NCBI RefSeq assembly: GCF_023546765.1
Contig: NZ_CP097484.1
Location: 2,636,001 to 2,700,000, forward strand
Source: Methylobacterium tardum
GTDB taxonomy: Bacteria; Pseudomonadota; Alphaproteobacteria; Rhizobiales; Beijerinckiaceae
Direction: 5' to 3'
Length of the DNA: 64,000 bases
Position numbers and translations under genes: made by a program. This document shows, piece after piece, positions 17,203 to 26,538 of the stretch (positions are counted from its first letter, which is position 1; each line of letters begins with the position of its first letter). Under the pieces are notes generated by a model. It was not told the DNA's origin, searched no databases, and saw nothing but the letters and a program-made list of their open reading frames with translations.

Positions 17203-17586
17203 ATGAAGCTCGCGATGCTGGCCTGCCTCGCCGCCCTGTGCCTCACCGGGCCGATCGCGCACGCCGCGCCGGGCGAGCAGGCCAGACCCGCCCTCCCGGC
17301 GACCGCCCCTCGCCCGACCGAGGCGGCGGCCCCGCATCCGGCTACGGGTCCCGGAGAGGCCGCGGCACCGGCGCAGGCCAGTCCGCGCCCGGCCTCCGCC
17401 GGCCGGGCCGAGCGTCGGCGTCGCTCCTACGCGGCTTGCAACCGCGCCTCGCACCAGCGCGGCCTGCGCGGCGGCAAGCGTCGGCGCTTCCTGATCCGGT
17501 GCCGGCTCGGCTACGAGCGCACGCGCGCTCAGGCGGTGCAGCCCGCCCCGGCCGGCCAGCCGGTGCAGCCGGCCCGCAAGCCGTGA
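17203..17586 (+). CDS. small secreted basic protein, PsiF-like motif
   Basis: This protein has 127 residues. A signal peptide (MKLAMLACLAALCLTG...AHA) is cleaved near residue 22. A Pro/Ala-rich linker (about 23-68) and a basic core follow, YAACNRASHQRGLRGGKRRR, with a second Cys in RCRLG. The Cys-x(n)-G-x-R-x(2)-F-x(4)-C spacing resembles one PsiF repeat, a periplasmic motif of unknown function. The C-terminus is again Pro/Gln-rich. The gene ends 52 bp before the HAD phosphatase on the same strand. The function is unknown and the PsiF link is tentative. Confidence 0.65.
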   Translation: MKLAMLACLAALCLTGPIAHAAPGEQARPALPATAPRPTEAAAPHPATGPGEAAAPAQASPRPASAGRAERRRRSYAACNRASHQRGLRGGKRRRFLIRCRLGYERTRAQAVQPAPAGQPVQPARKP

Positions 17587-17638
17587 GCGCGGATAATCCG
17601 CGCGCGGCCTCAGGGCGACCGCGAATCCCCGGCGGCCG

Positions 17639-18304
17639 ATGAGGCTCGTGGTCTTCGACGTCGACGGCACCCTCGCCGACAGCCAGCACCTGATCGTGGC
17701 GGCCCAGGGCCTCGCCTTTGCGGAGAACGGCCTGCCGGCCCCCGGCCGGCGGGAGGCTCTGTCGGTGGTCGGCCTCTCGCTGCCGCAGGCGTTCCGGCGC
17801 CTCGTCGGCGAGGACGGACCAGTCGCCGCGCTTTCGGAGAGCTACAAGGAGGCCTACAACCGGCTGCGGGTCGACCCTGCCTACGAGGAACCGCTGTTTC
17901 CCGGGATGGCCGAGCTGCTCGCCACGCTGAAAGCCCGCGACGACGTGCTCCTCGCCCTCGCCACCGGCAAGTCGCGGCGCGGCGTCGACCGGCTGATCGC
18001 GCATCACGGCTGGGACGACTGGTTCGTGACGACGCAGAGCGCCGATGATGCGCCGTCCAAGCCCGATCCGGCCATGCTGCGGCAGGCCATGAGCGAGGCC
18101 GGCTGCGAACCGGAGGCGACCGTGATGGTCGGCGACACCACCTTCGACATCGCCATGGGGGTGGCGGCCGGCGCCGCCGCCGTGGGGGTGGCCTGGGGCT
18201 ATCACCCGCCAGAAGCGCTCTATGGAGCCGGCGCCGTCACGGTGGTGCCGAGTGCTGGCGCGCTGGAGGCGCAACTCCTCGACGGTGCGGATACGATCCG
18301 CTGA
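17639..18304 (+). CDS. HAD-superfamily phosphatase (phosphoglycolate phosphatase-like)
   Basis: This 221-residue HAD subfamily IA hydrolase has all four motifs: DVDGTLADS (nucleophile Asp at the N-terminus), LATGKSRRG, SKPDP with the catalytic Lys, and VGDTTFDIAMG. A small helical cap (about 15-85) fits phosphoglycolate phosphatases and related sugar-phosphate phosphatases. The real substrate cannot be fixed. It sits between the pseudouridine synthase block and ATP12 on the plus strand, the order common to alphaproteobacteria, and is probably expressed with ATP12 (66 bp gap). Confidence 0.9.
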   Translation: MRLVVFDVDGTLADSQHLIVAAQGLAFAENGLPAPGRREALSVVGLSLPQAFRRLVGEDGPVAALSESYKEAYNRLRVDPAYEEPLFPGMAELLATLKARDDVLLALATGKSRRGVDRLIAHHGWDDWFVTTQSADDAPSKPDPAMLRQAMSEAGCEPEATVMVGDTTFDIAMGVAAGAAAVGVAWGYHPPEALYGAGAVTVVPSAGALEAQLLDGADTIR

Positions 18305-18370
18305 GACTGCAAGGCTCGCGAGCACACGCGAAGGCTCGCGCGCGAGGCCGGGAACGCCTATCTCGTGTCC

Positions 18371-19162
18371 ATGAGCGATGAGACGACGGACTGGCTCGGC
18401 GGACCGGGCGAGAATGAGCGACCGGATCCGGTGCGGGCAGCCCGCGGCCATGCCAAGCCCGCCCTGCCCCGGCGCTTCTACACCGAGACCGGCTTCTCCG
18501 AGGAGGCGGGCGGGTTGCGCCTGACTCTGGACGGGCGTCCGGCGAACACGCCGGCCCGCAATCCGCTGCGCCTGCCCAACCGGGCGCTGGCCGAAAAGGT
18601 CGCGGCCGAATGGGCGGCGCAGGACACGCAGATCGATCCGGCGCGGATGCCGCTTACGCGGCTCGCGAACACGGCCATCGACGGCGTCGCACCCCGGCAC
18701 GCGGCCGTGGTCGGCGATCTCTGCGCCTATGCGGGCACCGACCTCGTGGCCTATCGCGCCGGGGATCCGGAGCGGCTGGTGGCCGCTCAGGGGGCGGCCT
18801 GGGACCCGATCCTCGCCTGGGCCCGGGACGAACTCGGCGTGCAGGTGATCCTGAGCGAGGGCATCCGGCACGTGGAGCAGCCGCCCGCCACCGTGCGGGC
18901 GCTCTCCGACGCTGTGGCGGCCGTGACCGATCCGTTCCAGCTTGCGGGCCTGCACACCCTGACGACGCTCACCGGATCCCTGCTGATCGCGCTGGCCGTG
19001 CTGCGCGGTCATCTGACCCCGGCCGAGGCCTGGGCGGCTGCCCATGTCGGCGAGACGTACCAGGCGGAGGTCTGGGGCCGGGATGCCGAGGCCGAGGCGC
19101 GTCTCGAGGCCCGCCGCTCGGAATTCGAGGCTGCGGCCGACTTCGTCGGTGCCCGCCGCTGA
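18371..19162 (+). CDS. ATP12 family F1-ATPase assembly chaperone
   Basis: This protein of 263 residues belongs to the ATP12 family. In mitochondria ATP12 binds the F1 alpha subunit before alpha/beta assembly; the bacterial role is presumed similar. Landmarks are ALPRRFYTETGFSEE, LTLDGRPANTPARNPL, AEWAAQDTQIDPARMPLTR and, near the end, HVGETYQAEVWGRD with the family's conserved Glu/Trp. The start is the ATG at 18371; a GTG two codons earlier is possible. It follows the HAD phosphatase and is the last gene of that plus-strand block. Confidence 0.92.
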   Translation: MSDETTDWLGGPGENERPDPVRAARGHAKPALPRRFYTETGFSEEAGGLRLTLDGRPANTPARNPLRLPNRALAEKVAAEWAAQDTQIDPARMPLTRLANTAIDGVAPRHAAVVGDLCAYAGTDLVAYRAGDPERLVAAQGAAWDPILAWARDELGVQVILSEGIRHVEQPPATVRALSDAVAAVTDPFQLAGLHTLTTLTGSLLIALAVLRGHLTPAEAWAAAHVGETYQAEVWGRDAEAEARLEARRSEFEAAADFVGARR

Positions 19163-19299
19163 CGAGGTCACAAGGCCTGGGCCGATTGCGCAGATGCAAT
19201 TGCGCAACAATCCCGAACTCGCGGTGAGCGGCCTCCGCTGCCGGCTGACTCTGCACGAAGACTGAATTAGGGTCCGACTCTGTTGTGTTCAGGTCGCCC

Positions 19300-19623
19300 A
19301 TGCGCAGAGATCAGTCCGTTAAATGCAGATTCGAAGGTGAGCTGGCGGCGCTTATTGCGCCTCTGCGGACGTGTGGCGACGAGCGTGCCCGCCATGCGCT
19401 GTTCGACGCGCTCATGGACCTCGAAGGCCGGGCGCGGACGGAGGGTGCCTCGGACCTGACCTTGCGCAAAATCGCGGAGATCCGGTTCCTCACCGGAATC
19501 CTGCGCGAGGCCGTGCGTCCATACCGGACGGTGCCTCTGCGGACGATCCTCCGCGTACGTGAGCGCATGAACGGCCGCACGGTCGTCCGGGCTCCGGAGG
19601 CCGCCGAGATCGAGGATTGCTGA
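19300..19623 (+). CDS. hypothetical protein
   Basis: This is an unrecognised soluble protein of 107 residues, mostly predicted helix and rich in Arg, Ala and Leu (GELAALIAPLRTCGDERARH, RKIAEIRFLTGILREAV). No domain, signal peptide or membrane segment is visible. The ATG at 19300 is the first convincing start; a weaker start 15 bp upstream is possible. It converges on the glutathione peroxidase gene with only 14 bp between stops. Codon use is like its neighbours, which favours a real gene. Confidence 0.5.
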   Translation: MRRDQSVKCRFEGELAALIAPLRTCGDERARHALFDALMDLEGRARTEGASDLTLRKIAEIRFLTGILREAVRPYRTVPLRTILRVRERMNGRTVVRAPEAAEIEDC

Positions 19624-19637
19624 CGGGTACAGGCGTC

Positions 19638-20129
19638 CTATCGGGGCGCCGCGAGGGCGGCTTCGATCCGCGCCTCCAGGGCGGCCGGCTTGGTTCCCGG
19701 TGCGAAGCGGGCCAGCACCCGGCCGTCCCGGCTGACCAGGAACTTGGTGAAGTTCCACTTCACCGCGCGCGTGCCGAGCAGTCCGGGACGCGCGCTTGTG
19801 AGATGGGTGTAGAGCGGGTCGGCTCCAGGCCCGTTGACGGCAACTTTGGCGAGCACTGGGAAGGTGACGTCGTAAGTGAGCGAGCAGAAGCGCTCGATCT
19901 CGGCGGCGTTGCCCGGTTCCTGGGCACCGAACTGGTTGCACGGAAAGCCCAGAACCGTCAGGCCGGCCTCTCTGTGGCGGCGCCAGAGAGCCTCGAGGCC
20001 CTCATATTGTGGAGTGAAGCCGCAGCGTGAGGCGGTGTTCACGATGAGCAGCACTTGGCCGCGATGCTGCGCGAGCGGATAGGGTGTGCCATCGGCGGCG
20101 GCGACGGTGAGGTCGTGGAGTGTTGTCAT
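19638..20129 (-). CDS. glutathione peroxidase family protein
   Basis: This is a 163-residue thiol peroxidase of the GPx family that reduces hydroperoxides. The peroxidatic residue is Cys36 in NTASRCGFTPQY (cysteine, not selenocysteine). GFPCNQFGAQEPG carries the conserved Gln and a Cys, and WNFTKFLVSRDG carries the Trp/Asn of the catalytic tetrad. The short length lacks the tetramer loop, as in bacterial thioredoxin-linked members. The ATG at 20129 (MTTLHDL) is preferred over one 42 bp upstream because family members begin there. It is convergent with the hypothetical gene at 19300. Confidence 0.92.
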   Translation of the reverse strand: MTTLHDLTVAAADGTPYPLAQHRGQVLLIVNTASRCGFTPQYEGLEALWRRHREAGLTVLGFPCNQFGAQEPGNAAEIERFCSLTYDVTFPVLAKVAVNGPGADPLYTHLTSARPGLLGTRAVKWNFTKFLVSRDGRVLARFAPGTKPAALEARIEAALAAPR

Positions 20130-20375
20130 GCCCGATCCCTTGGCCAAAGGGACCGCGCATGCAAGGTTCATGGCCCGGTCCGCCCCTGTGCGCCCGCAAG
20201 ACCGACGAAGCGCCCTTGGCTGTCTAAGCCGAGCGATGCATCAAATTTTAATGTGGATTATAGCCGATACGGTACATCCAGCATACAAGCTCGACAATCG
20301 CGGCGACACTTATCGGCACGGCCGCGAGTGAGGGTTGGCTGCATCCCCCTGCCTAGACTTGACCGGGGTGCGTGG

Positions 20376-20645
20376 ATGCCGCGCTTTCACTTCCACGTCC
20401 ACGACGGCTATTCCGCGCTGGATGTCGAGGGCACCGAGTTCGCGGACTGGCAGGCCGCCCGGTTGGAGGCCATCCGCCTTGCCGGCGACATCCTGAAGCA
20501 CGACGCACACCGCATCGCCCTGGGTGAGGACTGGCGCATCGAGGTGACCGACGGCGCCGGCCTGATCCTGTTCCAGATGACGTTCCTCGTGATCGAATCC
20601 CCGGCCATGCGCAGGGAGCCGGTGCGCGGTGCTCAGCCGAGCTGA
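20376..20645 (+). CDS. DUF6894 family small protein
   Basis: This protein of 89 residues begins MPRFHFHVHDG and continues with DVEGTEFADWQAARLEAIR, the pattern of the DUF6894 family, which is abundant in Methylobacterium and relatives. It has no signal peptide or membrane segment and its function is unknown. The ATG at 20376 starts exactly at the domain. The 246-bp gap before it separates it from the divergent glutathione peroxidase and contains an AT-rich stretch (about 20241-20290) that could hold its promoter. Confidence 0.8.
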   Translation: MPRFHFHVHDGYSALDVEGTEFADWQAARLEAIRLAGDILKHDAHRIALGEDWRIEVTDGAGLILFQMTFLVIESPAMRREPVRGAQPS

Positions 20646-20756
20646 GGGGCTTGGTCGCTGGTCGCCGCAATCCGCCAGCGCTCCGGGTCTGGATCGCGGG
20701 CATCGGTGCGCTGCAACGGGGCGGCGTGGGAGCGCGAGTCCGAACGCCCGTCGCCT

Positions 20757-21290
20757 TCAGGCAGGAACCTTCTGTACGTCGAAGCTCGGTCCCTGCGGAG
20801 TCATCCTGTCGTGGGATACGATGCGTTCGTCGGCACCCACCACTCCGAGGCTGACGTCCCGGTCCGGCAGGATGACGGTGGTGCTCTTGTTGATGTGCAC
20901 CAGCACGTGCCGCCGCAGCGGCACCGAGGCCACGGCCCAGCGCTTGAGCTGGCCGTAATAGGGTTCGCGCCGCCAGGCGTTGGCCTGCCCGGGATCGACC
21001 TGCACGTTCATGTTGCGGGTCACGGGATCGAGGCTCAGCACCATCTTGGCCCGGTCCGGCTTCCATTCCGGCCCGAGCCAGCCCTCCGTCATCCACAGGC
21101 AGTGGAATGCCCGGCAATGGTCGGGCCGGGTGGCGTGGATCGCGCAGCCCTGGCCGGCCTTGGTATGGCGGCACCATTGCCCCGCGACGCTCTCGACCGC
21201 CGGGACGTCGTAGACCTTGCAGCAGAGCGTGCAGGCGCCGCAGGTGCGGCCGGGCGCGGGCTGCGCGACGAAAGCTTCGGGATTGAGCAT
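20757..21290 (-). CDS. YkgJ/CxxCxxCC-type metal-binding protein
   Basis: This protein of 177 residues is rich in cysteine in its first half: TCGACTLCCKVYDV followed by WCRHTKAGQGCAIHATRP and HCRAFHCLW. This is the zinc/iron-chelating CxxCxxCC family (YkgJ-like), whose members probably bind an Fe-S cluster or metal ions. The second half is a conserved but uncharacterised beta-rich extension. The ATG at 21290 (MLNPEAF) starts the domain; the long reading upstream is not conserved-looking. It is divergent from the class III aminotransferase, 139 bp away. Confidence 0.8.
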   Translation of the reverse strand: MLNPEAFVAQPAPGRTCGACTLCCKVYDVPAVESVAGQWCRHTKAGQGCAIHATRPDHCRAFHCLWMTEGWLGPEWKPDRAKMVLSLDPVTRNMNVQVDPGQANAWRREPYYGQLKRWAVASVPLRRHVLVHINKSTTVILPDRDVSLGVVGADERIVSHDRMTPQGPSFDVQKVPA

Positions 21291-21429
21291 GGTTCGTGCG
21301 TCGCGAGAGGCAGTCGCTTCCGGCATGCGTCCGGCAACGGCCGGCCGCGGATCCGCCGGACTACCTGCACGGGCATCGGGTCGGTAGTGTGGCGGCCGCT
21401 CTCCCCTCCGCAAGAGGACCGTGCGATCC

Positions 21430-22818
21430 ATGTTGTCGAACCTCGCAACCCGCGACGTCGAAACCCTGCTCCACCCCTACACGAACCTGTCCACGCATCG
21501 GCACACCGGCCCGCTGGTGCTGGAGCGTGGCGAGGGCGTTCACGTCTACGACACGGAGGGCCGTCCCTACATCGAGGGCATGTCCGGCCTGTGGTGCACG
21601 GCGCTCGGCTACTCGAACGCGGAGCTCGTCGAGGCGGCCCGGGCGCAGATGGCGCGGCTGCCGTTCACGCATCTCTTCTCGGGCCGCAGCCATGATCCGG
21701 GGATCGAACTCGCCGAAACCCTCAAGGAGCTGATGCCGGTCCCGACCTCGAAGATCTTCTTCACCTCCTCGGGTTCGGAGGCGAACGATACGCAGGTCAA
21801 GCTCACGTGGTACTACAACAACGCGCTGGGCCGGCCGAAGAAGAAGAAGATCATTGCCCGCCAGAAGGGCTACCATGGGGTCACGGTGGCCAGCGCCTCG
21901 ATGACCGGGCTCGCGGCGAACCACGCCGACTGGGACCTGCCGCTGCCGGGCTTCCTGCACGTCGCGCCCGCGCACCATTACCGGGGCGCCGGGCCCGGTG
22001 AGACCGAGGAGGCCTATTCGGCTCGGCTCGCCGCCGAGCTGGAGGAGACGATCCTGCGCGAGGGACCAGAGACCGTGGCGGCGTTCATCGCCGAGCCAGT
22101 GATGGGCGCGGGCGGCGCGATCGTGCCGCCGCGGGGCTATTTCGCGGCCATCCAGGCGGTGCTCGCGAAATATGACGTCCGCCTGATCGCCGACGAGGTG
22201 ATCTGCGGTTTCGGCCGGCTCGGCACGTGGTTCGGCAGCGAGGCTCTGGGCGTCCGGCCGGACTCAATCTCCTTCGCAAAGGCGCTCACCTCCGCCTACA
22301 TGCCGCTCGGCGGCGTGAGTATCGACGAGCCGCTCTACGAGGCGCTCATCGCACAGAGCGAGAAGATCGGCACGTTCGGCCACGGAACGACCTATTCGGG
22401 CCATCCGGTTGCGGCCGCGGTGGCGCTGAAGGCGATCGAGATCTATCGGCGCGACCGGGTGATCGAGGGCGCCGCCGAGAAGGCGCCGCAGTTCCAGCGC
22501 CGCCTGTCAGCCCTCGCCGAGCACGCCATCGTGGGCGAGGCCAACGGCATCGGGCTGATCGGCGGCCTGGAGATCGTCGCCGACAAGGCCAGCAAGCGGC
22601 AATACGACCCGAAGGCGGGCGTCGCGGCCCGATGCGTTGCTTTCGCGCAAGGCGAGGGGCTGATCGTGCGGGCGCTCGCCGGCGACCGTGTAGCCGTCTG
22701 CCCGCCGCTGATCATCACCCCGGACGAGATCGACGCGCTGTTCGATAGGCTCGGTCGGGCGCTGGACCGCACCCGCGACTGGATCCGTGCCGAGGGGCTG
22801 GAGGCGATGCCGGGGTAA
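21430..22818 (+). CDS. class III PLP-dependent aminotransferase
   Basis: This omega-aminotransferase has 462 residues from the ATG at 21430 (a GTG 9 bp upstream is possible). Landmarks are LLHPYTNL at the start, SGSEAND (cofactor phosphate), KGYHGVTVASAS, LIADEVICGFGRLG (PLP Asp) and SFAKALTSAYMPLGG with the Schiff-base Lys. The family transfers amino groups from substrates such as putrescine, beta-alanine, taurine or GABA to pyruvate or 2-oxoglutarate. Sequence alone does not settle which, though the closest look is to the putrescine/beta-alanine pyruvate group. It stands alone, ending at a palindromic repeat shared with the convergent CorC gene. Confidence 0.9.
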   Translation: MLSNLATRDVETLLHPYTNLSTHRHTGPLVLERGEGVHVYDTEGRPYIEGMSGLWCTALGYSNAELVEAARAQMARLPFTHLFSGRSHDPGIELAETLKELMPVPTSKIFFTSSGSEANDTQVKLTWYYNNALGRPKKKKIIARQKGYHGVTVASASMTGLAANHADWDLPLPGFLHVAPAHHYRGAGPGETEEAYSARLAAELEETILREGPETVAAFIAEPVMGAGGAIVPPRGYFAAIQAVLAKYDVRLIADEVICGFGRLGTWFGSEALGVRPDSISFAKALTSAYMPLGGVSIDEPLYEALIAQSEKIGTFGHGTTYSGHPVAAAVALKAIEIYRRDRVIEGAAEKAPQFQRRLSALAEHAIVGEANGIGLIGGLEIVADKASKRQYDPKAGVAARCVAFAQGEGLIVRALAGDRVAVCPPLIITPDEIDALFDRLGRALDRTRDWIRAEGLEAMPG

Positions 22819-22855
22819 GAGGCATCTGCCGCGCGCTTCGGAGATTGGGGAGTCC

Positions 22856-22903
22856 AACGCCGTCATTCCGGGCTCCGCTTCGCGGCCTCGGAATGACGGC
22901 GTT
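22856..22903. repeat. perfect 15-bp inverted repeat, likely bidirectional terminator
   Basis: AACGCCGTCATTCCG (22856-22870) is mirrored exactly by CGGAATGACGGCGTT (22889-22903) around an 18-bp loop that can itself fold. It lies between two convergent genes (the aminotransferase and CorC-like protein) and belongs to the dispersed palindromes of this genome. It could stop transcription in both directions, although no T-tract is present. Confidence 0.8.
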
Positions 22904-22950
22904 CAGTGTGGCAACGCGCATCAAGAAGCCGGCCGCAGAGAAGGCCGCGC

Positions 22951-24273
22951 TCACATCGCGTCGCGCTGCGCCTCAGGCTGGCCCGCCGCCTGGAGCCCCG
23001 CCGGGGTCAGCGGCGTGATGCGCAAGGTCGTGATCCGGTTCTTGGCCTTCCGCAGCACCTGGAACCGGAAGCCGTGGAAGTTGAAGGCCGTGCCCTGATC
23101 GGGGATCGTGCGGGCCTCGTGGATGACGAGGCCCGCGATCGTGGTGGCCTCCTCGTCGGGCAGGTTCCAGTCCATGGCGCGGTTGAGGTCGCGGATCGGC
23201 ACACCGCCGTCGACGTTCACCGAGCCGTCGCCCTGCGGACGCACGCCCGAGACGGTGACGTCGTGCTCGTCGGCGATGTCGCCGACGATCTCCTCCAGGA
23301 TGTCCTCCAGGGTCACGAGGCCCATCACCTCGCCGTACTCGTCGACCACCAGGGCGAAATGGGTCTTCTTGGTCAGGAAGGCCTTGAGCTGGGCGCGCAG
23401 CGACGTCGTGCCCGGCACGAACCACGTCTCGAGCGCCAGCGCCTCAACCTTGAGGCCCGAGGCGTCGCCCCCGGCGGCGTCGAGCGCCCGCAGCAGGTCC
23501 TTGGCATGGAGCACGCCGACGATGTTCTCCGGCGTGCCGCGCCACAGGGGCATCCGCGTATAGGGCGAGGACAGGACCGCGCGCACGATGTCCTCGGACG
23601 GCTGGTCGGCGTCGATCGCCCGCATCTTGGTGCGGTGGACCATGACGTCGGAGACCGTCAGGTCCGACAGGTCGAGGAGGCCGCCCAGCATGTCGCGCTC
23701 GGCCTTGGCGACACCGCCCTCGCGGTGCATCAGCGCCACCTGCCCGCGCAGCTCCTCGGCGGCGGTGAGGATCGACTGGTGCTCGCCGATGGTGATCCCG
23801 AAGGGCTTCAGCATCAGCCGCACCACCTGCTCGATCGCGAGCGCCAGCGGGCCCATGAGCGCCACCGCGAAGGCCACCGGCCGGGCGGTGAGCAGCGCCG
23901 CCTTGTCGGGCTTGGAGATGGCCAGCGTCTTCGGCAGCACCTCGGCGAAGACGATGACCAGCACCGACATGCCGACGGTGGCGTAGATCACGCCGCTCTT
24001 GCCGAACAGGGCGGTGAGCACGCTGGTGGTGAAGGCGGAGGCGCCGATCGCCACGATGTTGTAGCCGATCAGCATCGCGCCGATGAACCGCTCGCGGATC
24101 GCCAGGATGCGGTTGACGATCGCGGCCCGGGGATCGCCCGCCTGTTCGAGGGCGTGCATCCGCGCCCGCGACGCGGCCGTGAAGGCGGTCTCGGCCCCCG
24201 CGAAGAAGGCCGAGAGCAGCAGCGAGATCACCACGATGCTCGCGGCGAACCACAGGTCGATATGGGTTTCCAT
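22951..24273 (-). CDS. CorC/HlyC family membrane protein (DUF21, CBS pair, CorC_HlyC)
   Basis: This 440-residue inner-membrane protein is related to CNNM magnesium transporters and to bacterial CorC and YfjD proteins. The DUF21 part (about 1-185) has three to four membrane segments and the family's SAFFAGAETAFTAASRARMH near the start. Two CBS domains follow (about 205-325, with VSDVMVHRTKM and YTRMPLWRG), and a C-terminal CorC_HlyC domain ends it (GLVTLEDILEEIVGDIADEH). The likely role is Mg2+ or Co2+ homeostasis, not haemolysis. The ATG at 24273 begins at the first membrane helix; upstream ATGs would add a poorly conserved 20-34 residues. Confidence 0.9.
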   Translation of the reverse strand: METHIDLWFAASIVVISLLLSAFFAGAETAFTAASRARMHALEQAGDPRAAIVNRILAIRERFIGAMLIGYNIVAIGASAFTTSVLTALFGKSGVIYATVGMSVLVIVFAEVLPKTLAISKPDKAALLTARPVAFAVALMGPLALAIEQVVRLMLKPFGITIGEHQSILTAAEELRGQVALMHREGGVAKAERDMLGGLLDLSDLTVSDVMVHRTKMRAIDADQPSEDIVRAVLSSPYTRMPLWRGTPENIVGVLHAKDLLRALDAAGGDASGLKVEALALETWFVPGTTSLRAQLKAFLTKKTHFALVVDEYGEVMGLVTLEDILEEIVGDIADEHDVTVSGVRPQGDGSVNVDGGVPIRDLNRAMDWNLPDEEATTIAGLVIHEARTIPDQGTAFNFHGFRFQVLRKAKNRITTLRITPLTPAGLQAAGQPEAQRDAM

Positions 24274-24335
24274 CGGGTCCGTCAGGGGGGCGCCTTTTGT
24301 GGCGGGTCGGCCGCCCATATAGCGGGTCCCGCGGC

Positions 24336-25942
24336 TTATTGCGCGTCGATCCGGCGCACCGTCCACGTCGCCCAATAGACCGGGCGGCCGTAGAGGCTCG
24401 ATGTGTCGCGGCCCGCGGCGGTCGGCGCCAGCCGGTCGAGCCAGGTCAGGAAACCGGCCTTGCCCGGGTAAATCGACGGCGTGTCGAGGTTGCCCTCCGC
24501 ATCCGTCATCCAGAAATGCGCGCTCCGGTCGTAGCGGCCGCTGCCGTCGCCGCCCGAGCGAAGCCCGAGATAGGCCGGCGAGCGACCGGCCTCCACGGGA
24601 TCGGCGTACAGCTTGAGGGCACCGATCCCGTCGAGATTCATGTCGGCCGTGTATTGCAGGCAGATATCGGCGACCGGGCCGCCGGGGGCATTGGCCGGGC
24701 GCTGGCAGGTATACGCGATCGCCCAGCGCTGCATGCCCTTGCCGCGCGCCATCCGCACGAGGGTCCCGGGCGGCAGCGGACCGGCGAGCTTCCGTGCCGC
24801 GGACCAGACCTTTGGCCCCGCCGGTCCTGGGCCGTGCGCAAATAGAGCGCGGTGCGGCGCTTCTCGGGCGCGAGGCCGCAATCCTCAGGGAGCACGTCGG
24901 TATAGATGTAGTGGTAGGTGCGATCGGCGATGCTGATCGAGCCGGCGAGGCCGTGCGTCTCGAAGGCCGGCGCCGTGCAGGCCGAGGCCACCGGCTTGCC
25001 GGTCTCGTCGATCACCGCGGCCGGGGTGGGCGGATCGCTCCGTCCGCGACCCGAGCCGGCCTCGAACGGCGTCCAGGTCAGGCCGTACCCGTCGGGGGTA
25101 CGGGTGCGGATCTCGAAGGTCTGGAAGTCGAGGGTCCGGGCCTCGATCTGAACGCGGCGCCGGACATCGGCCGGGCCCGCGCCGCCCTCGTCCGCCTCGG
25201 CCTGCCGGCGGCCGCGTCGCCGACGCCCCTCCGGCGCGTCGTTTCCCGGGGCTGCGGCACCCACCCGCTCCTGCCCGAGCAGGAAGACGTAGCTGTAGGC
25301 TTCCCCGGCCCAATCCCGGCCTGAGACGGCGATCGGATCGCGCGGGCCGATCCCCTCGGCCGAGGGCGTCGGCTCGGACCAGCCGCGGGTCTGCGCCCGC
25401 TCCTCCGGCAGATCGACCCAGAACCGGTCGGCGGAGGGCGGCAGCGTCGTGGCGAGGGCTTCCAGGTTGCGGCCGGTGCGCAGCGAGCCGCCGTCGCGAC
25501 TGTCGGTGGCGCGCCGCTCCGGGCAGGGCTCGTCGCGGCGGCGGGACGCGATCGGGGTCTGGCCCTGGAAGATCGCCTGCAGCGGGCCGGGCGCCTCGGA
25601 CCGCCCGAGCCGCAGGATCTGGACGCCGCGGGCGAAGGCGCAGGGGGCCGGCGAGATCAGGACGCCCTCGGCCTCCGAACCTTCGCGGCAGATCTCAAGG
25701 TTGCCGCCGCCGGTGATGAAGCAACTCGGCGCGCTGCCCTCGTAGGTGGTGGGGCGGGCCGCGGCGGGCTGCGGCGAGACCGACGCGAGCGCGGTCAGGG
25801 CGCAGAGTGCGGATCCGGCTGCCAGCAGCGCGCGCGGCGCGCCGCCCCGGGACTGGACGTCGCGTGATGCGGGTTCGACGGTATCGGCAGGCGACGCTTC
25901 GGTACTCTTTGAAGAATCCACGTCTATCGCCGGTGTTGACAC
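24336..25942 (-). pseudogene. exported hypothetical protein split by a one-base frameshift
   Basis: This is one protein in two reading frames. From a GTG at 25942, the first about 372 codons give a 45-residue N-terminus with a hydrophobic signal-like stretch (RALLAAGSALCALTALASV), then a soluble domain with several Cys. At about 24816-24825 the sense leaves that frame (LYLRTAQDR) and continues in another (GPKVWSAARKLAGPLPPG) to 24336. One extra base in the run CGGCGGGG restores a single chain of about 535 residues. Downstream of the break the original frame turns into Arg/Ser-rich nonsense. No family is recognised. Either a disabled gene or a sequence error; the latter is favoured. Confidence 0.75.
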
Positions 25943-26115
25943 GGGTGTCGGAGAAGTCTCGCAGCCTCTAGCGGAAGGTCGTTGAGCCGGGAAGGGGCGC
26001 GGACCACGCAGCCCGCCTTCGATGGGGAAGGCGGCGAACCCGTTGCCCCGCTCGTCCGTTGTCGCGGCTTGAGGGCCCGATCGGCCCGACCCCGTCAGCG
26101 TTCGGAGACCCGCGC

Positions 26116-26514
26116 ATGGATATCGCCGTCGAAACCGTCATCGACATCGTCATGAGGCTGCGCGCCATCGAGGTGAAGGAAGGCAACACCGATCCGGATT
26201 CGGGCTCGAACCCGATCGATGACGGAGCCACGGATGTGCTGATCTCGGGCACCGACGATGCCACGGAATCGGAGGTTCGCAGCTTCATCACCGGGCTCGG
26301 CGATGATTCCCGCGCGGAGCTTCTGGCCCTGTTCTATGTCGGGCGCGGCGACATGGAGCCTGAGGAATGGGGTGAGGCGGTGCGCTTTGCCCGGGAACGC
26401 GAGGCTGCCGGCGAGGGCACGGTGAAGACCCTGTTGGGCTCGCCGATCGCGGGTGACATGCTCGAAGAGGGCCTCGACGCGCTGGGGCTCAGCCCCGAAC
26501 TGCCGCAGGCCTGA
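26116..26514 (+). CDS. DUF3775 family protein
   Basis: This acidic cytoplasmic protein of 132 residues is recognised as DUF3775 from the ordered motifs DPDSGSNPIDDG, FITGLGDDSRAELLALFYVG, RGDMEPEEWGEAV and LLGSPIAGDMLEEGLDALG. The function of the family is unknown. The ATG at 26116 is preferred because earlier in-frame codons give a Pro-rich leader with no similarity. It ends 24 bp before the App1-like phosphatase gene on the same strand, so the two probably share a transcript. Confidence 0.85.
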   Translation: MDIAVETVIDIVMRLRAIEVKEGNTDPDSGSNPIDDGATDVLISGTDDATESEVRSFITGLGDDSRAELLALFYVGRGDMEPEEWGEAVRFAREREAAGEGTVKTLLGSPIAGDMLEEGLDALGLSPELPQA

Positions 26515-26538
26515 GCGGCCGTAAGGGTCGCGGATGCG

